In this document: one piece after another, positions 10,097-20,204 of the stretch
Layout of the letters: each line of letters opens with the position of its first letter
Numbering within the stretch: position 1 is the stretch's first letter
Assembly (NCBI RefSeq): GCF_029784135.1
Contig: NC_073746.1
Span: forward strand, 254,227,994-254,291,993
DNA from: Toxorhynchites rutilus septentrionalis
Lineage: Eukaryota; Arthropoda; Insecta; Diptera; Culicidae
Direction of reading: 5' to 3'
DNA length: 64,000 nt
The notes under the pieces: generated by a model
What the model was told of the DNA's origin: nothing
The model's input: only the letters and a program-made list of their open reading frames with translations
Databases searched by the model: none
Program-made: the position numbers and the translations under genes

Positions 10097-11337
10097 ATGA
10101 CCTTTTTTATGAAAAAAGCAACAACAAAATTTTTTTTATGATAACTATGTACTAGAATTTGAGTTTTTAATAATATAATGTGATAAAATCAAATTGCCAT
10201 TTTTGGCCAGATTTCTGAAAATTGCCTTGGCAGTCAACGTGTTAAAGGTATCTAAGCCAGGGAACCTATTTCCCTGGACTGGTTACGATCTTTTACGGGC
10301 TAAGCCCCTTCCAAAATTCCCGTAATCACGAGTACGTTTCAGAATCAGACGGCTCCAGATTGGTCCGTCCGAGTGAAACTCGTAACTACTTTAGGATGGG
10401 AAATTTTTGGGCATGTTTGTTATACCTTTTACTCGAGCTCCTTCCTTGTTAGGAGCTCTGGCCTGGTGCGTGGCGCCTGGTTGCCAACGCTGGTGGGTGG
10501 TTTCGGATTTTTTATTTAAACAGTAAGGTCCGATGTTAATTAATTTACTTGAACTTAGTTAATTGTACATGAAATTAAAGATTTAACTTTAGAAATGAGC
10601 CTTGTTGTGAAACTTGATATTTGAACTTGTGAGGGAGAAAAAGATCTCCCTCCCCTGCTCAGACAACCGAGCCGTGGTTTGTCTACCTCCTATTTCTATC
10701 CGCTTTGCGATCCTTCGCCCTCACTTAGGGGGTTCAATAAAATTCGGCTGCCTGATAAATCTTATCCGCCTGTTCTGAGCGGTTCTAATCTTATCTACCA
10801 GCGTGGGAATTTCTGTTTCTCTTCCTCCACTACGCCACCTCGTAGGGTCTCAAACAAAAACATTGGCATGCGTCATAAATGCTGCTTATCGCTTAAACGC
10901 ATGCGTTTAGCGTCCTATTCTTTCTTCGGCCCTTCGCTCTCATGCGATAAGGGGCGAGAGCATGCGGCTAGCAATTAGACTTTGCCTTCCGCACGGAAAA
11001 CTAAACAAACATATAATCTTGCATGCTCTTTTTCCTTCTTCGCCCTCATGCGATAAGGAACGAACTAATTGCCGTCAATAAAATTGTTCTAGTTTGACGC
11101 ATCAGAACCTAAACAAACAAGTGAAGATGTTATTTTTGTTTTTCGTCTTTCTTATCAACATCTGGTTGAAAAGAACCTAAACATCTCTAAAATAAGGAAG
11201 AGAAACAGTCCCTTTTCGCTGGTATTGATTGTTTACATCTGTTTTGAAAATGCGCCTATCGCGCTGCATATTTATTATGCGCTTATTGGAGTTTGAAATT
11301 ACTTTTATTACCGGCCCTGCTAACTGGGTCCGTAACA

Positions 11338-11510
11338 GACACAATGTAAACAAACTGACGAGGGGTCGTCAAATACAATTTTCTGTGCAACGTAATAATT
11401 ACTGTTGAAGTAATGTATCAGTTCAATTGCCGGACCCTGTAGTTATTTGCGTTCCCGTCGAGCTGCCTGCTGCCATGAGCTATGCCTGCTGCACTGCTTC
11501 CACTGTCGCC
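11338..11510. other. Unassigned spacer
   Basis: These 173 bp between the BEL LTR and a solo LTR hold no ORF, repeat match or RNA motif that I can see. Confidence 0.4.
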
Positions 11511-11514
11511 ATAT

Positions 11515-11988
11515 TGTAGACAATTCACCTTTAAATCTACTTGGTTTCTGATTATTTAACACAACGTTTGGTGTAGCTTTCTCGACTGTGTGGCTCAAGT
11601 GCCGCTCGTTTGGTTTTATTCAATTCTCTTATTTTCTATATACCTAGCTATTTTACATATCATAATTTCATCTTTTCCGTATGCCAGAATTAATAACAAG
11701 GAAGACCGACACCCAGCGAGGTTCTTGCACATGTGTTTACTATTCGTGGCCTTGCCGAGGCTAGCGGCAAAGCGGAAAGAAAGCAAATGTATAATAACGC
11801 TTGGTTCGCATCGAGTTACACAACCATAAATAATAAACAGACCCTTGGCCCAGTAAAGAGGCTTGTAGTCGAATAATACTTATGCTTGCGTTGCTCGGCG
11901 CCTTCGTGGGGGATTTATTGCCTTAGGGGCATTGAACAATTTTGAATTTTGTTTACTATCGCGCGGGTGGTCTAGTAGTCATATTACA
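11515..11988 (-). mobile_element. Solo LTR of the truncated-gypsy family, ATAT duplication
   Basis: The 474-bp segment runs from TGTAGACAATTC to CATATTACA, flanked by ATAT (11511-11514 and 11989-11992). It matches the 3' LTR at 39470-39976 over most of its length (TTTGGTGTAGCTTTCTCGAC, GGCCTTGCCGAGGCTAGCGG, GGTCTAGTAGTCATATTACA). Minus orientation follows from the pol attached to that copy. Confidence 0.85.
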
Positions 11989-12042
11989 ATATCTTCTCTC
12001 AGCGTTCTCGATGCAGGTCTTTTATTGCACTTTCAAGGAAAA

Positions 12043-13054
12043 TTAACAAAAAAAATATTCCGATGTGGTTTTGATGAAATCTCGAGCTTTTCGGCGAGTA
12101 CCACTCATCATAGTTTGGACACCCTGTTCGCTGACCTCAGCGGCCATTTTGTTTTACCATCTCTTCATCTCTGTTGCATCCCGAGTCGTCCTACCATACT
12201 TCTTCATCTTCTGCTTGACAATTGCCCAATATTTTTCAATAGGGCGGAATTGAGGGCAGTTGGGTGGGTTGATGTCCTTATCGACAAAATCCACCCCGTT
12301 GTCTCGATACAACTGTAGTACCTCTTTGCTTGCCAAATCTGGCCAAAACTTTACTGGTCCTTTGTGAGATCTAATGTACGGAAGAATACGTTTTCTCAGG
12401 CACTCCTTCTTGTACATTTTGGAGCCCATGGCCTTGTTTGTCACAAAAACCGGGGTTTTTCGTCCGCAGCTGCAAATACCTTGCCAGATCAAACACTTTC
12501 TTGCAAACTTATCGGCAAAAACGAATTTGAACTTGCCGGGGACATCACCCCGACCAGTGGCTTTATAATATTTTTGGCCTGGAAGCTGCCCAAAATCCAT
12601 CTTCACGTACGTTTTGTCATCCATGAGGATGCATCCGTCGTACTTCGTTAGAACCTAGTTGTATAACTTCCGGGCACGTCCTTTGGTTAGTACATTCTGC
12701 TTCAATGTCCGGTTTGGTTGCTTACTGGCCCGATAAGATCGTATTCCTTCGCGCAGACGAATCCTTCTGACGGTGCACCGGTCGGCATTGAATTTCTTGG
12801 CGATGTCATATTCCGACTGCCCTGGGTTTGCCTTGATCGTTCTCAACACCTGCACAATGCAGTTTCCGATCCTTAGTTCCACTATGACGCTTGGTATGAA
12901 CCTGCCGATCGATAGTATGCATCTCACGGAAACGTTTGATAACGCTGCACACGGTCGATTTGGCCATTTTCAACGATTTGGCAATTTTTGAACCTGACCA
13001 CGTCGGGTTTTTGACGTGGGTGTCCAAAATTAATTTTCGTTTAGCGGCTTCCAT
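12043..13054 (-). pseudogene. ITmD37E-type Tc1/mariner transposase, decayed
   Basis: The transposase starts MEAAKRK at 13054 with a helix-turn-helix DNA-binding region, shifts frame near 12860, and continues with a second helix-turn-helix and RASKQPNRT. It is then cut by TAG (12655-12657) and TAA (12154-12156) before ending at 12043. Catalytic motifs are visible: LMDDKTYVKMDF (first Asp), FWPDLAS (second Asp) and NPPNCPQFRPIEKYWA (Glu). Only 33 residues separate the second Asp from the Glu, where the mosquito ITmD37E family has 37; the four residues normally after DLAS (CHY plus one) are missing. The enzyme would catalyse cut-and-paste insertion at TA. No terminal inverted repeats were found, so both ends are probably lost. 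Confidence 0.88.
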
Positions 13055-13097
13055 CACGTGTAACTTTTTTGAAACAAAACGAATCGTTGTGGTGCCA

Positions 13098-13374
13098 GCG
13101 GTCTCCGGCACTGGTTTTTCCCGGGAATGAAACGACGCGCCCGGCGCGGTACGAGTTCTGAGTATCAATTCCTCGAGCCTGACCGACTCGAATGCTTTTA
13201 TTAAACTTTAAGTTTACAATTTTTATTTTCTTATTTACTAATACAAAATGTGGCTCGCGCTCGAATCGTGCACACATGTTCCCGTGGTGCTTACTTTGCG
13301 CGAGCCCCGTTGTATTACTAAAATGGGCCAAGTTCACCATACGCGGAACTAATTAAATCAAATATTGGGCGCTG
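13098..13374. repeat. Fragment of the 6358-6862 LTR family
   Basis: It shares CGGCACTGG, GCGCCCGGCGCGGTA, CTCGAATGCTTTTATT and ATACGCGGAA with the solo LTR at 6358-6862. The left side abuts the mariner relic and the right side joins the satellite at TGAAAATACTG without a target duplication. Confidence 0.6.
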
Positions 13375-13564
13375 AAAATACTGAAAATGAATGTCTTTGG
13401 AGTCGTCATCATATGACCAAAGGTCGCATGAGTGCGAAAAAATTGACAACACAAATCACTGTAAATTCTTTTTAAGTTCTATTTCTATTATTTTTGAGAA
13501 ATAAAATATATCCACTGTGATTTCTTTCAAATTCTATTTCAATTTTTTTTGAGGAATTTATCAT
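13375..13564. repeat. 285-bp satellite, partial monomer
   Basis: The monomer half from GAAAATACTGAAAATG to GAGGAATTTATC is followed by the LINE inserted at ATCAT. The other half of the same monomer resumes at 17740. Confidence 0.85.
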
Positions 13565-13630
13565 TATTATTATTATTATTATTATTCACTTTTATTCATC
13601 GGACTGTTGTCTACATGAAATGACCTAATA

Positions 13631-16600
13631 CTATAAATTTCTAATGTTTCTAATTCGTGCGAGGAATTTAGCAGAAGATTCTTCAAATTGAAACAAATCT
13701 TCGACAGTCGTAAACATACGGATCATAGCTGTGAGTGGTTCATTATACCCGAAGGTCGTTCGATGATATCTTGGTTGAAGCAGCGTTCTAGCTCGTAATG
13801 CCCTCGGTGGCACTCGGATATCCAACAACGAGAGTAGCCTTGGGCAATCAACCTCAGCATTCAGAAGCTTTGCAACAAAAACCGCTTGCTGATTTTTTCG
13901 TCGACTTTCTAAGGTTTCCAACCTCAGCAAATTGCAGCGATCAGAATATGGTGGGAGATTTTGCGGATCGCGCCATGGTAGATTTCGCAACGCAATCCTG
14001 ATGAACTTGCGCTGAACACGTTCGATCCTCAAACTCCATGTTAGCTGATGAGGAAACCAAACCGTCGAAGCATTTTCCAGGATTGGGCGTACCAGAGAGC
14101 AATAGAGGGCTTTCAGGCAATGAGGATCAGAGAAATCTTTTGAGATTTTTGACACAAATCCAAGCTGACGATTTGCCTTAGTGATCAGAGCAGAGCGATG
14201 GAGGTTGAATGTTAGCTTCTGGTCCATATGAACACCTAGATCACTGAATTCATCGATTCTATGAAGTATTTCTCCGTTTATGGTATAGTCGTAAGTGATT
14301 GGTTGCTCGACGCGATAATATGACATTGCCAAGCATTTGGGAATACTGACCGTAAGCTTATTTCGACGGCACCAGTCAGTAAATATATTCAATAACGACT
14401 GAAAACGCATACAATCCTCAACAGTCCGCACGATGAAATACAACTTCAGATCATCCGCATATGCTAGCTTACATCCATCTCCAAGTGCAAGCAATACATC
14501 GTTGAAGTACAAATTGAACAGCAAGGGGCCAAGATTGCTACCCTGCGGCACACCTGACATATTTGTAAAACTCGAAGAAGTAGTAGAATCCAATTTTACA
14601 CGCAAACACCTATCAGTCAAATATGAGCGAAGCCACGACGTTAACCTTTCAGACACGCCAAGTTTTGAAAGTTTTCCCAACAGGATATCATGGTTGATGG
14701 TATCGAAGGCTGCTTTGAGGTCGGTGTAGATGACATCTACTTGGGCTCCATTTTCCAATTGCTCGAAACAGATCGTTGTAAAACTAAGCAAATTAGTGGT
14801 AACCGAACGTCCAGGCATGAAGCCATGTTGATCACTGGAGATGTAGCATTTGGTGCTCTCGAGAATGATGCTGCTCACAACTATTTCAAACAGTTTCGAG
14901 GCAGATGAAAGATTAGTTATCCCTCTATAGTTTTTAACATCTCGTTTGTCACCTTTCTTGTGAACCGGTACCATAAAAGACTGCTTCCAGATTGTTGGAA
15001 ATTTCGACTCAACGAGAGATTTGTTAAATATTTTACACAGCGGCTCAACGAGAACTCCATTCGTACGGCAATACACAGCAGATGGAATGCCATCTGGTCC
15101 AGGTGCGAAGGTACATTTGATTCTCTTGACTGCATTATTTACCATATTGGGCGTGATTTCAAAGGCATCAATGTTGACTAGATCCACCGGAACATCCGCA
15201 ACAGCTGAGATAAGGTCCTCCGAATTAACTGATTCCGAGGTAAACACTGAAGAAAAATGAGTGGCAAAAAGTTCACATTTATGCTCGCCGAACGATGATT
15301 CAACATCATTTAAAAATATGCTGGGAGGTATAGTCGAGTTCTTCCGTTTAGAGTTTACATAGCTCCAAAAGCTCTTTGGGTTTCGCCTGAGATTAGTTTG
15401 GACTCGCAATACGTACGATTTGTAGAGCGATGAGTTTAGATTACGGTACTCGTTGCACGCCAAGTGGAAAATACGTTTATTTGCCAAGCAACGGTTACGT
15501 CGAAGTCTGCGTTGCGAGGCATTACGTTTCCGTTTCAATTTTCGTAACAGCAAGGTGCTCCAGGCAGGAGAAACAGCAGGTCGACGAGTTGGGACATTCG
15601 AATTCATCCAATTATTTAGCACGGAACACAACGTTTCAGCCATTTCATCAACATTCAGTCCATCAAGAAGATCACTAACGCCAGTCAGGAAGTCATCTAG
15701 AGCAAGGAAATCAATCTTCCTGTAATCTAACGCAAGCTCAACATTCTCATTCATATTATGCGACTGTGCACAATCATCGACCAAAGGTGGAGAGGAGATG
15801 ACAAGAGGCGGATGGTGAAGGTCAGCTGGTAGAAGTGGTGAAACCGATCTCGAGATTTCCACAAGCAAATCAGAGGAACAGAAAAACAAGTCGAGAATTC
15901 GCCCTAAGTGGTTGTACTCAAGATTCCTTTGGAGCAGATTAAGGAAATCCATGCTATCAATCAATAGGGAGCTAGCCATTGATAAAGGAACATAATTCAC
16001 GGGTTGGATGAGACCATCAAAACAACTCCAGGAAATTCCAGGTTGATTATAGTCACCGCATACTAGCAAGCGATCGTCATCGGAGCCAATGTTCCCTAGT
16101 TCGTGGATGGACGCAATATGCCCATTTAGTACGTTGAGGTCTTTGCTCTTGTCTGGCGGAATGTAAATTGCACACAGCAGTAGTCGCTTGGAGCCAATCG
16201 TAATAGATGCACACACCTGCTCTAAAGTTTCGCCGCTGGATACAATTATCTTGTTACTGACGAATCGATGGTGTACGGCAATTAGAACTCCTCCAAAACT
16301 CGATTTGTTGCTATTTTTACAGCTTCGGTCGCATCGGTGCACAGTATAGTTGCTACCAAAAAGCTGCGTCGAATTGATGGCGTCGTTGAGCCCCGTCTCG
16401 GTTAAAATGATGACATCAAAATTACAATCCAGGGTGTTGCAGTAGAAATCGTCGATCTTGGTCCGCAGTCCTCGAACGTTTTGGTAGTAAATCCATAAAC
16501 GACTAGCTTCGCTGGTTGAGTTCTGCAACAAGCAATCTTCAGGCGCGGGAACAGTTGGTGAATGGTACAGATACCCACCTCTGGTGGAAACCCTAGGCTT

Positions 16601-16774
16601 CTCACCATTCACAGAATGTCGTCGCGATAGATGATTATTGGTAATGGTGTCAACCCTAGGATTTCCACCGTCCAGAAGACAGAACCTTAAGTAGTTGCTT
16701 GAGCATTGCCGTTGGATGCACGCTGGTTTTTTGGATAGCCGATGAATTCGCGGAATAGTAATCCATCGGGCCAA
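13631..16774 (-). CDS. LINE ORF2: endonuclease and reverse transcriptase (1047 aa)
   Basis: The N-terminal part (about residues 92-328) is an APE-type endonuclease that nicks target DNA: YYQNVRGLRTK, the catalytic ILTETGLND, CGDYNQPGISW and the terminal LHHPPLVI. The reverse transcriptase (about 555-840) shows FAPGPDGIPSA, FMVPVHKKGDK, YTDLKAAFDTINHD, GVPQGSNLGPLLF and the active site AYADDLKLYF (YADD at 772-775). There is no RNase H domain after it; the tail is basic. It performs target-primed reverse transcription together with the ORF1 protein. The first 90 residues overlap ORF1 in another frame and have no domain, so the true start may be further in. The frame has no stop or shift. Confidence 0.92.
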   Translation of the reverse strand: MARWITIPRIHRLSKKPACIQRQCSSNYLRFCLLDGGNPRVDTITNNHLSRRHSVNGEKPRVSTRGGYLYHSPTVPAPEDCLLQNSTSEASRLWIYYQNVRGLRTKIDDFYCNTLDCNFDVIILTETGLNDAINSTQLFGSNYTVHRCDRSCKNSNKSSFGGVLIAVHHRFVSNKIIVSSGETLEQVCASITIGSKRLLLCAIYIPPDKSKDLNVLNGHIASIHELGNIGSDDDRLLVCGDYNQPGISWSCFDGLIQPVNYVPLSMASSLLIDSMDFLNLLQRNLEYNHLGRILDLFFCSSDLLVEISRSVSPLLPADLHHPPLVISSPPLVDDCAQSHNMNENVELALDYRKIDFLALDDFLTGVSDLLDGLNVDEMAETLCSVLNNWMNSNVPTRRPAVSPAWSTLLLRKLKRKRNASQRRLRRNRCLANKRIFHLACNEYRNLNSSLYKSYVLRVQTNLRRNPKSFWSYVNSKRKNSTIPPSIFLNDVESSFGEHKCELFATHFSSVFTSESVNSEDLISAVADVPVDLVNIDAFEITPNMVNNAVKRIKCTFAPGPDGIPSAVYCRTNGVLVEPLCKIFNKSLVESKFPTIWKQSFMVPVHKKGDKRDVKNYRGITNLSSASKLFEIVVSSIILESTKCYISSDQHGFMPGRSVTTNLLSFTTICFEQLENGAQVDVIYTDLKAAFDTINHDILLGKLSKLGVSERLTSWLRSYLTDRCLRVKLDSTTSSSFTNMSGVPQGSNLGPLLFNLYFNDVLLALGDGCKLAYADDLKLYFIVRTVEDCMRFQSLLNIFTDWCRRNKLTVSIPKCLAMSYYRVEQPITYDYTINGEILHRIDEFSDLGVHMDQKLTFNLHRSALITKANRQLGFVSKISKDFSDPHCLKALYCSLVRPILENASTVWFPHQLTWSLRIERVQRKFIRIALRNLPWRDPQNLPPYSDRCNLLRLETLESRRKNQQAVFVAKLLNAEVDCPRLLSLLDIRVPPRALRARTLLQPRYHRTTFGYNEPLTAMIRMFTTVEDLFQFEESSAKFLARIRNIRNL

Positions 16775-17496
16775 GTGGATGCGTCGAGAGCGAGGCCTTT
16801 CAATGATAGATCCAATCCGATTTTGAATGAAACGAAAGTCAGCTTCGTAGTATCTGCCTCCTTAGGAACAAGACGTACCACGTCAGCAGGACTGGTCAAA
16901 TTCAGACAACGAGAAGTAATTTTTTGAACATCGTCAACAGTTACTAACGGGTGCAATCCGGATAGGTATAGCCAGAACTTAGGAGCGGGGATAGATGGTG
17001 TCAGGCATGGCAGAGACAAGTCACTGAGATCAATTTTGTTGGTTCCGCGGACAGAAGAAGTACCAATCGGTTCGCCTTCATTACCGCGACGACGTTTAAC
17101 ACCAAGTCGGGGCCAGGTATTTTCCATCCTTGGTCGAGTCGGTGGACGCCCGGCAGAGTTGTCGATAGAGATGCATTTGTCCACTTTATCACTCATCGAT
17201 TTCACCAATTTGGTTAACTGTTGGACCTGAGCGGGTAACCCATCAGTTGACGAAGCAGTGCCATTCGTGATCTCGTCGTGTAGATAGGTTTTCACACTTC
17301 TACCTCCCAATTTATCTCGGCAAGTCGCACATACGAATACTGCCTTTCCTTGGGAGAACAGATCTTTGCTTGCACGACTGAGGTTGAAACCACAACATTG
17401 CGTGCTGATGTGGAAGTAAACCTCACAAAAGCCACAACGCAGTGGCTCGATTTCATTTATCTCCAGCTGGCATTCTCCGCATTGTTTTCTCTCCAT
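16687..17496 (-). CDS. LINE ORF1: PHD-like zinc-finger protein (269 aa)
   Basis: This is the RNA-binding partner of ORF2 in retrotransposition. Residues 1-60 hold a PHD/RING-like Cys-His cluster (CGEC, CGFC, a YFHIS His, CC, CATC), as seen in ORF1 proteins of CR1-type LINEs. A short segment around QQLTKLVKSMSDKVDK (about 90-110) could form a coiled coil, followed by a basic patch VKRRRG and a C-terminal domain (about 165-255) that may be an RRM-like fold. ORF2 begins inside its last 88 bp in another frame. The frame is intact. Confidence 0.85.
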   Translation of the reverse strand: MERKQCGECQLEINEIEPLRCGFCEVYFHISTQCCGFNLSRASKDLFSQGKAVFVCATCRDKLGGRSVKTYLHDEITNGTASSTDGLPAQVQQLTKLVKSMSDKVDKCISIDNSAGRPPTRPRMENTWPRLGVKRRRGNEGEPIGTSSVRGTNKIDLSDLSLPCLTPSIPAPKFWLYLSGLHPLVTVDDVQKITSRCLNLTSPADVVRLVPKEADTTKLTFVSFKIGLDLSLKGLALDASTWPDGLLFREFIGYPKNQRASNGNAQATT

Positions 17497-17739
17497 CTCC
17501 CAACAAACAAAACAGACGGTGAAATGACGGAGATACGGTTTCGAGTTATATCCTTCGGGTCGTTAAAACAGTAAAACACAAATGAACTTCACAATTCTGC
17601 GATGTAGACAGGTCCAATTAAACAGTCAACGATGAAAACAGATTAAAATATTACAGTCAAACTAGTAAAAAAACAAACTTCCAGCAGACGAAATACTAAG
17701 ATGCTATTTGTTTTTGTTTACATGTTGTTCATCTTCAAA

Positions 17740-17985
17740 ATCATCAATAACTACTGAAATTTCTCTATATATTTCTATTCACAATTCGTTGAAACTATTA
17801 TTTTCAACGCGTGATATTATCACTACGGAATATTATTTTTGAAAATACTGAAAATGAATTTCTTTGGAGTCGTCATCATATGACCAAAGGTCGCATGAGT
17901 GCGAAAAATCAACAACATAAATCACTGTAAGTTCTTTTTAAGTTCTATTTCTATTATTTTTGAGAAATAAATAACAGTCTTTCAT
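17740..17985. repeat. 285-bp satellite, rest of the split monomer
   Basis: It continues the monomer interrupted by the LINE, from ATCATCAATAACTACTG to ATTATTTTTGAGAAATAA, and ends where a retroelement remnant begins. Confidence 0.85.
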
Positions 17986-19344
17986 CGTCGGACTTTCGGA
18001 ATATCGACGTGTACATCACGCGTGCGGAGTTTTAACTGTTCTCGTTTATTCTCATCCAAATGCTTTTAACAACTTTACATAGTTTATACTTAGCCTATGC
18101 TAGTAGTAAGTAAAACAAATCCATATTTCACTATCAGGTCAATTTTGCAATCTTATTCTCTTAGTCAATCTTGTTTAACCGTATTTCACTATCAGGTCAA
18201 TCTTGCAATCTTTTCTCGTTAAACAATATTGTTTAACCGTGTTTCACGTTGCGCTGTTTCGCGCATTCTCGATTTTGCGAATTTACGATGCGCTCGTAGG
18301 CACATGTAGCCGACGGCGATCACGGCACAAAATACAATAGTTCCCGCGATCACTCTAATTTCGGTCATGCTAACGTGCACGTTACTTATATTCACATCAC
18401 TAAACCAGCCCATCTTAATGAGTTTCAACTTTATTCAGGCGGTTATCACTTGTATCGTGTCCGACATTTTTCACTTAAACGTTTTCGTGCTCTGCCGTGC
18501 TTAAACTTAAACTGTTTCGCACTCTCTGCCATGCCCGACTGGCAGAGTATCGCGGTCGCCAAATAATAGCCTGTCGGCTATGGGGGTTTCGCATAAACAG
18601 AACAAGAGCTGTGTCGCGTAGCGTGTTCTGATTCTTACTGAGTGTTTGTTCAACAAATGTCAAAAGCTTATATTCTACCTAAAATTGTTTGTGACCTAGA
18701 CACAGGCAAAATATCGTTGGTGGTAAACATCTGTGTAGGCAAAACATCTGGTGTTTTATTATGCTTGTTATGTTATGTAATGCTGAAAGCGGGTAGTTTA
18801 TGCAAAGCATACGAAAGGAAGTAAACTAGGGAAATTTGTCGGAAAGACCTTGAATGTATGTTGTTTAATGTTTAATTGTTTTATGGCTCGTAGTGTTTGT
18901 GTTTTATGCCTTGAACATTTGGTTGGCATATGGAAGTTAATTTTTGATGATACAGTAAATGCTATGAATGCTACAAACCGTAGAAATTTGGTTTTGTTTT
19001 GGTCAGACGCGCGCTGCTAATGTTATGTTTATTCTGGCTGTCGCGTACGGTCGTAAAGTGGGTCAGCTTATTACGATCGCGTACGGACGTAAAAATGGAT
19101 CGTTTATTGTTTATTATTCTACGCGCCATACTTGTGTTACGAGTTTAAAGAAATGCTTTGAAAATAAAAGACATGACTCACAGGCATTGTTCCGCTTTAA
19201 CCAATGTTTCGATCAAAGCAGAAAAATGTCAGTAAGCACATGTCAAGGAAATGAACTAATTTTGATATATGGTGCTCGAAAATTGTACTGAGTTATTATG
19301 GCATTTATTGGTACTGAAGAAGGATGACTAACGCGTATACTAAA
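17986..19344 (-). mobile_element. LTR-retroelement remnant with leader ORF
   Basis: This non-satellite insert between two satellite blocks holds a CGGTCGCCA at 18553-18561 (TGGCGACCG on the minus strand, the start of a tRNA-Arg-type primer site). About 140 bp downstream in element sense lies a small membrane ORF. The sequence at higher coordinates is then probably LTR, and gag and pol are absent. LTR ends and target duplication could not be fixed. Confidence 0.45.
18219..18413 (-). CDS. Small single-pass membrane protein of an LTR element (64 aa)
   Basis: The frame opens five codons earlier (18428), but the Met at 18413 has the better context (AAGATGG). It gives exactly the 64-aa length and MG-x-FS start of the leader ORF in the intact gypsy element (55216-55410). 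Order: MGWFSDVN, a short polar segment, a membrane segment at about 22-42 (VIAGTIVFCAVIAVGYMCL), a basic cytosolic-type stretch RAHRKFAKSRMRE and the end LNNIV, which parallels LNQV. As in the intact element it follows a tRNA-Arg-type primer site. Role unknown; it may be a membrane accessory protein of the element. Conservation of start, length and tail in otherwise diverged sequence argues that it was under selection. Confidence 0.6.
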   Translation of the reverse strand: MGWFSDVNISNVHVSMTEIRVIAGTIVFCAVIAVGYMCLRAHRKFAKSRMRETAQRETRLNNIV

Positions 19345-20204
19345 AATAAAATATAACCATTGTGCTTTCTTCCAAATTCTATTTCAATTTTTTTCGCGAA
19401 ATTTATCATCAATAACTACTGGAATTTCTCTATATATTTCTATTTACAATTCGTTGAAACTATTATTTTTAACGCGTGATATTATCACTACGGAATATTA
19501 TTTTTGAAAATACTGAACATGAATGTCTTTGGGAGTCATCATATGACCAAAGGACGCATGAGTGCGAAAAATTGACAACATAAATCACTGTAAGTTCTTT
19601 TTAAGTTCTATTTCTATTATTTTTGAGAAATAAAATATAACTACTGAAATTTCTCTATATATTTCTATTTACAATTCGTTGAAACTATAATTTTTAACGC
19701 GTGATATTATCACTACGGAATATTATTTTTGAAAATACTGAAAATGAATGTCTTTGGAGTCGTCAACATATGACCAAAGGTCGCATGAGTGCGAAAAATT
19801 GACAACATAAATAACTGTAAATTCTTTTTAAGTTCTATTTCTATTATTTTTGAGAAATGAAATATAACTACTGCGATTTCTTTCAAATTCTATTTCAATT
19901 TTTCTGCGAAATTTATTATCAATAACTACTGAAATTTCTCTATATATTTCTATTTACAATTCGTTGAAACTATAATTTTCAACGCGTGCGAGTGCGAAAA
20001 ATTGACAACATAAATCATTGTAAGTTCTTTTCAAGTTCTATTTCTATTATTTTTGAGAGATAAAATATAACCACTGCGATTTCTTTCAAATTCTATTTCA
20101 ATTTTAGTTGCGGAGTTTATCACCAATAACTACTGGAATTTCTCTATATATTTCTATTTACAATTCGTTGAAACTATTATTTTTAACGCGTGATATTATT
20201 GCGC
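19345..20204. repeat. 285-bp satellite, about three monomers
   Basis: Tandem monomers in plus phase; the third is shortened by a deletion between AACGCGTG and CGAGTGCG near 19983. The block ends in a GTGATATTAT dyad truncated by an LTR. Confidence 0.9.

Larger units (their letters stand above)
7892..10241 (-). mobile_element. piggyBac-like DNA transposon, complete ends
   Basis: The element has TTAA target duplications (7888-7891 and 10242-10245) and terminal inverted repeats CACGTTAACTGCCAA on the left and its inverse with one change on the right. It carries subterminal repeats near both ends and one minus-strand transposase frame. Its 2350 bp is close to the usual length of autonomous piggyBac elements. 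It inserted into a BEL LTR. The transposase is broken by two single-base shifts, so as written it is non-autonomous. Confidence 0.92.
7743..11337 (-). mobile_element. BEL/Pao-type LTR, split by piggyBac
   Basis: The outer sequence runs from TGTAATCTAGGG to GGGTCCGTAACA, an inverted TG...CA arrangement, and is about 1.24 kb once the piggyBac (7888-10245) is removed. Blocks at 10250-10660 match 59317-59640 and 59940-60080 (GGGCTAAGCCCCTTCCAAAA, GACGGCTCCAGATTGGTCCG-like, GAGGGAGAAAAAGATCTCCC), and 11025-11337 matches 1975-2447. At 59.3-62.1 kb the same LTR adjoins a BEL pol terminus, which gives the family. No matching target duplication was found, so one end may be rearranged. Confidence 0.6.
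13565..17739 (-). mobile_element. Full-length CR1/L2-like LINE
   Basis: The element lies inside one satellite monomer with ATCAT on both sides (13560-13564 and 17740-17744). Its 3' end on the minus strand is an (AAT)n tail of about seven units (13565-13586), and the 5' untranslated part is about 240 bp. It encodes ORF1 and ORF2, both open, overlapping by 88 bp. A short target duplication, microsatellite tail and APE-type endonuclease without RNase H place it in the CR1/L2-like or Jockey-related non-LTR group. It looks complete and could be competent. Confidence 0.88.

Noticed and set aside
11508..11530. Primer-binding site next to the solo LTR at 11515
   Set aside because: TGGCGACAG lies three bases past the LTR end, but the ATAT duplication there and at 11989 shows a solo LTR, so the match is probably chance flanking sequence.
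13798..15725. Several 64-98 aa plus-strand ORFs
   Set aside because: Antisense shadows of the LINE ORF2.
18968..19291. 107-aa plus-strand ORF with two AYGRK motifs
   Set aside because: It sits in a retroelement remnant, has no recognisable domain, and the doubled motif comes from a short local repeat (CGCGTACGGTCG-like).
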